22,635 nucleotides of DNA from a virus: positions 1 through 22,635 of the IMG/VR virus record IMGVR_UViG_3300012936_000195; one strand, written 5' to 3'. This document shows, piece after piece, positions 1 to 9,900 of the stretch (positions are counted from its first letter, which is position 1; each line of letters opens with the position of its first letter). The notes beneath the pieces are model-generated. The model had not been told where the DNA came from, ran no database searches, and was given only the letters and a program-made list of their open reading frames with translations. The position numbers and the translations under genes were made by a program.

Positions 1-190
1 CCATTGTATTTTAAAACTTGTCCGTTAGTAGCTGATGTGATTGTCACATCGCTCAATTGTGTAATAGTGTTTGCACTTATGTCTGTAGTGTTTGTGTCTA
101 CATCATCTGCAACAACCCAACTAGTACCATTGTATTTTAATATCTTGCCATTTGCGGCGCCTGACGTATCAACATCAGATAATGCATTGA
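1..190 (-). repeat. 42-residue in-frame tandem repeat in the fibre gene
   Basis: The 14-base string ccattgtattttaa occurs at 1-14 and again at 127-140, a period of 126 bases or 42 codons. In protein terms both copies read LSDV, then about 10 residues, then NG(K/Q)(I/V)LKYNG. The array probably continues beyond the left edge. Repeats of this type are usual in the shafts of marine T4-like fibre proteins and could expand or contract by recombination. Confidence 0.8.
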
Positions 191-887
191 TACTTGATGC
201 TGATATCCTTGCATCTGCTCTTGCATTTGTGAAGTATAAGTTTGATCCTTCTGCTAGATTGCCTGTGTTGTGATTTGCAATGCTTGAAACTGTACCTGTA
301 ACAGAACCAGTTAAATCTGCAACAACACTACTGACAGTTAAAACACCAGCCGCTGTTAATGTCAAATTCTCTGCTGGTGTACCTGCTGTGTAAGTGTTAA
401 TACTAAACTTACCTGTTGAATCATTCCCTACTCGTTTGAATCCTAAATATCCTAATGAACCTGTAGCACCATCATCTTCAATTTGAAAACTAATAGAAGA
501 TCCAAAATTGTCTCCCATGTTTGTAGCAGAAGCTCTTTTTGATTTGACTCTCAGCGGTGAAAACATATCGTCTGACGTCAAACCTGTTCTAGTTAAAATT
601 GCTGATGTTGTAAGTGACGTACTATTGACTGTGAGAACTCCTCCCACTGTACTAGTTCCAATGGCAATATTTCCTGCGTTTGAAATTGTGTTCGTACCAG
701 CATCTAAGTCTGCTGTCAATGGAGAAATAGATTTATTTTTAACAGCTTCCGCTAATTCTAAAAAGTTTAAATCTACTTCTTCATGTGTTAATGGAGAAGA
801 TTTTACGTTAATACTTGCGTCAACGTTAGCCTTAAGATTACTTACTGCTGTTGTTGATGCTCTTAATTTTATATTCGATATTGCCAT
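1..887 (-). CDS. Tail-fibre-like structural protein, 3'-truncated by window edge
   Basis: Reading the minus strand from the ATG at 887 gives 295 uninterrupted codons and no stop before the window ends, so this is the N-terminal part of a longer gene. The protein begins MAISNIKLRAS. Near residues 34-42 it has THEEVDLNF, a motif common near the N terminus of marine phage tail-fibre proteins. Further on comes NLYFTNARADARI, also typical of such fibres. The last 80 or so codons hold LSDV...NG(K/Q)(I/V)LKYNG units with a 42-residue period. The composition is rich in Ser, Thr, Ala, Asn and Gly with no membrane segment, as expected for a trimeric beta-rich fibre. It lies 32 bases after the giant baseplate gene on the same strand and has its own late-type promoter. 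The exact fibre class and the receptor-binding end cannot be judged because the C-terminal part is missing. Confidence 0.85.
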   Translation of the reverse strand, partial: MAISNIKLRASTTAVSNLKANVDASINVKSSPLTHEEVDLNFLELAEAVKNKSISPLTADLDAGTNTISNAGNIAIGTSTVGGVLTVNSTSLTTSAILTRTGLTSDDMFSPLRVKSKRASATNMGDNFGSSISFQIEDDGATGSLGYLGFKRVGNDSTGKFSINTYTAGTPAENLTLTAAGVLTVSSVVADLTGSVTGTVSSIANHNTGNLAEGSNLYFTNARADARISASSINALSDVDTSGAANGKILKYNGTSWVVADDVDTNTTDISANTITQLSDVTITSATNGQVLKYN

Positions 888-916
888 ATTAATATTTAAT
901 CCTTAAATTATGTACA

Positions 917-924
917 TATTTATT
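917..924 (-). promoter_or_regulatory. T4-late-type promoter (AATAAATA) for the fibre gene
   Basis: On the minus strand the bases read AATAAATA. This fits the NATAAATA late-promoter form described for marine T4-like phages, where T4 itself uses TATAAATA. It overlaps the stop codon of the giant baseplate gene and ends 29 bases before the fibre ATG, leaving room for a short leader. That leader contains AAGGA, 12 bases before the start. In so A+T-rich a genome a chance match is possible, but the position between two genes supports it. Confidence 0.55.
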
Positions 925-3900
925 CTTCACTAAAGTATCCTGTTGTTATACCTGCTTGATTTACACTGTATCCTGGTTCAGAATATGTAGAGTTAAACAA
1001 GTTAAAGTTGCTGTTTCCACCTGCTCTAATGAATATAGCTTGTTCTGAAGGATCTAGTGATGCTTTATCCCATAATGTATCTACTCCATCCCATGCAACT
1101 GCGTCCCATGTTGCCTGTACAGTTTTATCAATCATTGTTGTACCTGCAGGATCTAATGCACTCCATCTAGCTGAATCTTTAGCATTTGGAATATCATGCT
1201 GATCGTTTGCTGAGTTTACTTTGTCATTTGCTTTGTGTGACTGAATTGGCGTGCCATACACACCTCTTCTTAATTTTTTCAATCTGTTTCCGTCAACTTC
1301 TCTGAACTCAATTATTTCCTGATTAATCCAAATGTATCCAGGATTATTATCGTTGATAGTGCCAGTGACTGTTGCTGGAATAGTGCCTATAGTCACAGTA
1401 TTATCATCTGGGTCCTTAACTGACAGTTGTTGATATAATACTGAAGCATCTGCAACATCAATATAAGTCACAGTGTCATCTATATTAGCTGACAATGTTG
1501 TTTCAGCAACAAGAGGTAATCTTTTGAACGATATGAAACCGTTGCTGTTATAGAATATTCTAAACGTATATTGATCACCGTATCCGTATTGTTCAGTGAC
1601 GTTGCCATCACCATCGATGTCTGCAATATCTGTAGCTGTGAATTCTGCTGTGGTTACAGTTATCGATAAATTTTCTTTCATGTTTGTACCAACATATTCT
1701 TCAGGATTGTCAGTTTGCATTGGTCTATAGAATCCAGCGGCATCGAAAACTGATGTCACTAGTTCCCAATTACCGTTTGCATAATCAGTTGCAAACGTTC
1801 CTGACGTGTGATCTTTTAATGCAACATAAACTAAATCTTTTATGTAATCCCACTTGCTAAAATCAAAACTTGAAACATCAACTGCGTTATGTTTGACATT
1901 GCATCTGTAAACCAATCCTTGATGTTTAACATAAGCACCTACTTCGTAGTTTTTACTCACGTCCCAGGATGTGAAGTGTGATAAATCTGTGTATGACACC
2001 ATAGTATTACTTGACATGACTGATGACTTATTAAGTGTTATAGATGGTGTATATGCAACACCTGTTTTCCATACTGTTGCACTTTGGAATAATGTTGTGT
2101 AGAATTTTTGTTGAGCTGAAACGTCCCAATCTAATGATGTGTCGTATCCTGTAACATCCAATCCTAAGAATTCAACTAATTCGCTGTCAGTCAGTTTGTC
2201 AAAGCCAAAAGGTAGTCCATTTAAGTCTATGTCTTTGAATGGAGCAATAATTTTCTTTAACGATGCCATGAAAACTTTTACTGCATTTTCATCATTAGTA
2301 TCTAAATCATTTAATTCTTTGTATAGAACATATTTTGCTATTCTTTCAACTGCATTGTCATTACTCTGTAAATCACCTTGTCTGCCATCAAACTCAATAG
2401 CAGAAACTGTTCTTTTTCTTTTCAGTTCAGCTAACTGTTCTGCATCAGTACCAGATCCAAGTAATTCAATTTTCTGACTGATTCTGTCAAACACAATCTT
2501 AGGTGTTATTTTAAAGCTGTCATCTGCATCAACTTTTACTTCTTCAAGTACTGGTTGTTTCTTGCTTAGATAATTTACAAGTTTACTGTGATATGGTTTA
2601 GCTTCGTTGATATATTCTTTCACAAAGTTAAATGTGTCAGGTGTGTAACTTGCCAGTTGCGTTAAAGATAAATCATCTTGTACAACATCAAAGTAAGAGG
2701 TTTTAATTACCCAGTCAATATTTTCTTGTTCGGCAAAGATATAGTTTAGCATATCAAATAACAATGTGTTATTTTTTACCTGATTAGAACCTGCAAAAAT
2801 ATAATCATATAATTTTTTCATTAACAATCTAGTGTCAGTGGCCACATCATCGTTTGTGTAAAATTTAGAATTAATTTCAAACGTACTTGTTTGGTTTGCA
2901 ATTCTAACAAGTTCTTTCGTGCTTGATCCACTGCCTGAACCGCCACTGCCTGAGCTCTGTGTTTCTACTGAATAAGAACTGTATCCAGAACCCGGTGTGG
3001 TTGTAGCTGTGCTAGATTGTGTAGTAGATCCTGTTGATACTGGTGCCTGTCCTGAGATAATCGTATCTCTATCACCGTAAATGTATACTGCCCATTTATT
3101 GTTGTAATCAGAATTAACTTTAATGACTTCAAAGTCAGATAACACACTTGTATCAATATCTGAATATGTATCGACTGTTCTGTTTATAACAATAGCATTT
3201 GTATAGCCAGACAAATAATAGTCTTTTTTATCATAAATTGCACTGTTAACAAATCCATTTTCCCATTCTGGATAATCTATGTCCATGTTTATTTTAGATA
3301 TAATATTGTTTAGAGATGATGCAAATTGTCTTCTAGCTTCTTTGATATTTTTAAACCAAGTCTGTCTAGGTCTGATACTGTTACCATATCTATTCAAAGT
3401 ACCAAGTGTTGCTGTGTCTGGCACTGCTAGTCCTGATGCATCTTGTCCACTTAGACTGTCTGTAAATTTATTCCAAATTCTTTTATCAACAGGTTCATGT
3501 GGATCGTTCTGTTTTAACATCAACCATTGCTTATGTGATGGCTTGTCAACGTCAATTGTTCTGTAATTTAAAGTAAACAAACTATCATCTGTAATTGATT
3601 TTGTGCTGTTAGCAATAATTAAGCTGTTTTCATCAACAGGTGCATACCAGTTTAATCCAAATGAAGTTGGATCCTTGATAATTCTTGCTAATGAAGTTGT
3701 AGAATATCTTCTCCAATTTACGTCTGGTGTTTCTGTTTTATTCTTTGTCCAGAAGTAATATCTTGTAGTTTCAAAATTTTGTTTGTCAGTTGTTGTTATA
3801 ACTGAATAATTTGTTGTGTTCACTGGTGTTCCATCACCTACATAGTTAGCCGGCGCCGTTGAACTTTCAGTCCATTCATAAATGTCAACTGTTGATCCAG

Positions 3901-6900
3901 GAAATATCTTACTCCAATATTTTTGTTTGTATGATAGATCAAAGTTTTCATATTCAAAATATTTCAATGTAGAAGTATTCCACCATGTGTTACCTACTTG
4001 TTCTGCACCCCATGGTTCTAAATTAGTAACAGACGCTGTGTCACTGTGATTTGTGTAGACAGCTGGATCAACTAATCTTTTATAAACTATTTCTTTTTCT
4101 GCTATAGCCGGAATTAAACTTTTAGCTGGATCGTATAAATTAAATTCTGTTTCTCTGTTGTAATCTCCTAGATCAACTAATTTTGATTTATTGAATAAAC
4201 CACTATCAACTTGTTTTGTATTTTTATTTGTTCTTACAGTATCTGCAAATATTGTAGGAGACAAATTAGCAGTGTCTGTGTAATCAACATCTGAATTAAT
4301 TATCCAGTGATTGCTACCAATAGTAATACTTGAGTTTACATTGGCGTTCGATGCCAAGTTATCATATGCAGTTTTGACACTTGCACTTGTTGTCGCTTTT
4401 AAATTGTACCAATATGTATCTCCGCCATTGTCAATCCAGATCTGATCACCGTCAGTAAAGCTGATTGAAGAACAAACATTTGAAACAAAGTCATTAACTG
4501 TTGCAGATAAATTAACACCGATATTGGCTTGGTCTATGCCGTTATTTCTTGTAGCAAGTCTTACATCTTTGTAAACATATAATGGATGTGGTGATCCAGC
4601 AAGTGTTGTAGTATCTATAGTTGTTGCAACTTCACCAGTGCCATTCATTTTTAAAACATCATATGTTGCTTTTTTGTAATTAACTGTAATGGTTGCATTA
4701 CCAGTTGTTCCTTTTGTTACACTGAATCTAGCTCGAACTGTCACGTTTGATCTATCAGTTACATTTGTACCAAATGCTGTTTTATCAAGAGTGATATCTG
4801 TTCCTACCGCAGTGTTGATCTCCATTGGATTACCTGCAGAGAATTTTGTATAGTTTGTACCTTGACCTATATCAAGTTTTGGTGTACCACCAGTGTTGTC
4901 AAATGCTTCATTTATTCTGACAACAACATTGCTTATTTGATCACATTTAATTAATGGGTCTGTGATATCAACAAACTTATTATCGCTTGTAGCTATTGTA
5001 TCTGTAACAGTAATTTGTATATCAGCATTTGGCGTAAATTCTTTTCTATATCCATAACCTGGATTTGTTGAGTAAGCACTAGTAATACTTCCTGCACTAT
5101 GTTCTGTTTCACCACTTGCTATACCAACTGTGCCAGAAACTGTAAATTGCGGATTGACATAAGCCGAACCACCAGCATTTACTTTGTAAGTTAATATACC
5201 ACCAAATGTTGTATCACCTGATGACTGTGTGCTTCGTTGTGTTACTGTGTTTGTTCCATTTGTTTGTGCCCCACTTGAAACTCCAGTGAACACATCCGTA
5301 GTTGCTGGTGCTTGATTGTGATTGTGTACGTGTAAAACAATTACCCCGCCACTTGCTTTTTTAAATGAGTTAGTAACAGTTGCTGACATTCCAGAATTAC
5401 TTGTTACTGTTTCGCCTTCAGTGAAATTAACTGCCGCATTGTTTAATGTTGTATCAATCTGATATGTTGGATTGTTACCTTTTAAATTGATAATTGCTCC
5501 TACACCTGATGAGTCAACACCACCTGTTTTAATAGATATATCTGCCGGCTCGGCATAGAAGCCTCCACCTGCACTTACCAATGTGATTGAAGTTATTGCA
5601 CCACTGCCATCAACAGTTGCAACTGTACCCGTAGCACCTGTGCCTCCATTACCACTGACCGAAACAGTATCACCTACTGAATAACCTGTACCGCCGTTTG
5701 TAATCACAAAGCCTGCAACTTTATCAGCTATTGTGTCTGCAACTATATCTGCATTGGCTCCACCAAAGTCACCAAATGTTATTGTTTTAGATACGCTGGT
5801 ATCTGTTAGATTTAATTTTAATTTCTTACTACCGTGTGTAGTTGATATTACTGCAACATTACTTGCATTAACTTCTTTTGGTAAAACTATTTCAGTTGTA
5901 GCATTTGCTGTAGTTAATAACTTACCTGCTGACTCATCTAATGTCACAGTTAATGTGTCATTGCTTACTACACTGTCTAGTGTTTGTGTTATAGATGATA
6001 ATCTGTAAACGTTCCAGTCTAGATTAGTATCTTTAGCTATCCAATAAGTAGAACCTAATGAAATACCTGTGCTGACATTATTTTCATAATGTGTTAACAA
6101 GTTTGCTCTGTCAAATATTTGATATGTTGTATCTAGTGCATGAACGTAACCTGCTGTTGGCATTTCAAATTTTTCATTTCTAGTTGAAAATAATTCTTTT
6201 GTGCTTCTATCACCACGTGGCTTTTTGACCCATGTTTCATTGTCATCAACATCTATTGTAATTACATCATCAAATAAATCATCTGTGGTTACAACATCGT
6301 TCTTCTCAGGTAAGAAAGTTATTAGTTGTGGATTTGATTTTATTTTAGTACTGTCAATTTTAAATTCAATAGATTGATTTACATCTGTACCACCAAAGTC
6401 TCCTACTTTGAATGCATAGTATTCATACGTATCAAAATTTTGATTCTGTGTTACTTTTTCACTTCTAGTGATTTTATCAATACTGTTCAGTGTTCCTTTT
6501 TGTCTAATAAATCCTTGATAGAATTTTGTTTGATTGTCGTCAACAATTTCTAAGTTATCTAAATATGTTCTATTTTGATAACCTATTGTGTGTAGTCCTG
6601 ATGCATTTAAATTTTCATTGTTAACTGGTTTGTCAACATCTAAATAATTTTCTATTTCATTAGTACTTGTTTCAAAGTTACTGATAATACCATTTGTGCC
6701 ATCGATCAAGTAACCGTTAGCTTCTAGTTTACCCATCCAATCGTTTGTTCTCAAGAGTGTTTGTTTAACTCTTGGTTGTCTTATTGACAATGTTGGATTA
6801 TATAATGTATCTTTAAACAAAGTTTCATTATCAAAAATTGTAATGTGTTCTATTTCTCTTACATATAGATTCACAAAGTATATTGGTTCTCTGTTGTCTT

Positions 6901-9900
6901 GTGTGACTGAAATCTGTGAACCTTCTCTTAATACTGTAGTTGTTGCTGGGTCAATAGGACTTCCTGTTTTATCGAGTATAGAATATGTACTACCAACAAT
7001 ATCTTCTATGTTAGCAACAATACCTAAGTTTGGTTTAAACTTAACTTGGTTTGCCGCTGGTGATAAAGCAATGATACTTCCTACACTCCAACCACCTACG
7101 CTCCAGAATAAAAATTCTTTGGCCGCATACAACCAGTTTAATGTTTGACTTGCATCATTGTTTATTTCATCAAATATCCAGCCCTGGCTTTCTAAATATC
7201 TTCCATAATTAATTAAGAAGTCAAAAACTTCTTGTGCAGTTTTAAATTCTGTACCATATGGAATCTTAATTGTTTTGTTTGCTACTGCTCTCTGATAATA
7301 GATTGCATTAACTCCGCCTTCAGTTGGAATGTTGTTTATTGTTTTAAAATTCTTAGCTACGAATGTGTTAGATGTAACATGATTAACAAGTGTTTCAAAA
7401 AACTGACCTTCGTATCTTATTAGTTGTCCTTTTTCTAAAGTTTGATTAGGTAAGTATGGTCCTACTTCAATTGCTTTGCCACCTACCGACACTGCTACTT
7501 TAGATCCTGATTTGTTACTTTCTGTTGTGTTGAAATAACTTCTGCTTATGTCATAACCTCTTACAGTAAAACCGTTTGTTGTTTTTTCAACAACAACACC
7601 GCTGTATGAAGCATTTTGTATACTTGGACCAGCATGAGGTAGATGTGAAATATTGTTGTTTGGAATATACACACTTGTTCTTGTTGAATTAGGCGAGTAT
7701 GACTCTGTCTGAGCTCTGTAACTACCAAAGTCAATAAATGCACCTTGTTTGTGTGCAAGTTGCGGTCTAACGTTTCTTAGTATACCGCCATAAAAGTTTT
7801 TAACATCTTTGTTAGCTTCAACTAATCTTTGACTGACATACTGTTGGTATCCACTAGCACTGAACACATCTGATCCAATGCTTTCTCTGTGTACATAAAC
7901 ATTGTTTGTTGGTCTTTTACCTGTATTAAAATCATATGAACTTTTTAAATTTATTCTTGCTTGTCTAGTGTTTAATGTATCAAAACATTTCTCATAGAAC
8001 TCAGCCGGCTTTAATACTGACAATGTTATCATTTCTCCAAATGATCCTGCACTGTTAATAAAATATGCTCTTTCACCTGGTGCGTTATCACCTATCTTCC
8101 AATTTGTTTGTGCTTCAGAAACTGTAGGCTCTCTGCTCACTAAACCGATAGTAAACGGATTAGTTACTTTTCCAAATGCATCTACCGGAACATAACTGCT
8201 GAAACCTTCGTGCTTGTATGGATTTTCTTGATCAGTGTAGCTTAGATCTAAAAAGTTTTTACGTAAACCTTCTCTGATAATACCTTTTTCAATATCGTTT
8301 ATCAAAGCGGTTCTTTTAGCAGGTTGAGTCCAGCTATAATTTCTTTCCCACCAATGTGGTTTGACTGTGTAGCCTAGCATTTCCCACGGATGTGTATCTG
8401 GCCTATCAGTGCCATAGAATTTTTTATAAACACCTCTCCAGTGTCCAGGTGCTTTCGTTCCGCTTATGTCTTGCAGAGCACTCCAGTTCCATGTTTTCCA
8501 ATCACTTGCTTGATAACCATCATTTGTAAACAGTTCTACACTGTTGTTTACTGCCCATCTGTGAATGTGTGGTGTCAGTACTTCCGTGTATTCATCATAA
8601 CTGTAATCTTTTTTATTGAAATAGTTACTGACTACTGTTTGATATGATACAGGTGGAACATAATCTGGATCCATGAATCTATTTTCAATGTCGTTGTAAA
8701 TTCTTTTTTCAAGTTCTAGCAATGCTCTGTCACGTACATCGTTAAATTTAAGATTCAAAGAACCATCATGTCCTTCAATAAATGTTTTTGCACCTGATGA
8801 ATAACTTGTATCCGTAATTTCTCCGGGTAAGAATGTTTTTGTTATACCTAACTTGGCTGGCGTAGCAGGTATCCATGCTGGTTGTTTTGAATCGTAATGA
8901 ACAACTTTAATAACATCACCAACATCTGGTTTAACTTCGCCAGTGAACACTAAACGTGATCCACTTGAGTTTTCAATAACGTAATCATGATTCATTGTCA
9001 TCAGTTTATCATTTTTATAAACATAAACTGATTTCAAATCTTTGTCATCTCTAGGATTGAATGTATTAGTCAAGTCCAGACCAGGTTCACCTATCATGGA
9101 TAATATATCTTGATAATCTTGTACTGCTTGGCTTTGTGTCTGTGTGTTACTCCAAGTTTTATTTTCTGTTGTGATATTGATCGTTTGTACTTTAGAGTTA
9201 TCACCGTAATTCAGCATCAAACTATAAGCCCATTTTTCACTTACTTTTCTGTTTTTGTTTAATGACTGTAATGCTTGATCGACTAGACTAGCATCTGTGG
9301 TTGTTGCTAGATCTTTTTCTTTATCCAGCTGTATAATTTTTTGCAAAAACTTATTTTTAAATCTAACATAATCATCTTGTGCTGTTCGTGTTGCTTTAAC
9401 AACATCTCTGTTGTCGCTGTTGACATGAGCCATGTATTTCACTAGTGGTGCTGTGTGCTGTAATATTTTAGTACCAAATTCGTTATTTTTCTTAGTGTCT
9501 CTATATGTGTTAGATCCTAAAGGCTTACCAGTAATGTTAAACTGTTTAGAAACAGCCGAACTCATGTGCGGTAATAAATCGCTGTAGCTGTATTCTACAA
9601 CTGAACTGTTTAACGCATTGTGCGTTAAGTTTGTTGGCATCTGATATCTTGCTTTTTTCAGTTCTTTTATTTCATTGCTAAACCAAGTTATGAAAACATG
9701 ATTTCCTTTAGCAACATCACTAGTCATTTTAACTGTTTTATTTTTTTCAATTTTAAAATCAACATTGTGTTCTTGCTCAACATTGTTTATATATAATTTT
9801 ACTTTTGAATCATCAGCTATCAATGATTCTAGTACAAAAGTATTTGCACTATTATAATCATCGACATTGAAATTTTGTTCTAATGGTTGTATTGATTTAT

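Noticed and set aside
4-906. Plus-strand frames of 89 and 132 codons at 4-273 and 508-906
   Set aside because: They are antisense to the long fibre frame on the minus strand. That frame has clear fibre motifs and no stop; the plus-strand frames have only fibre-antisense composition and no ribosome sites.
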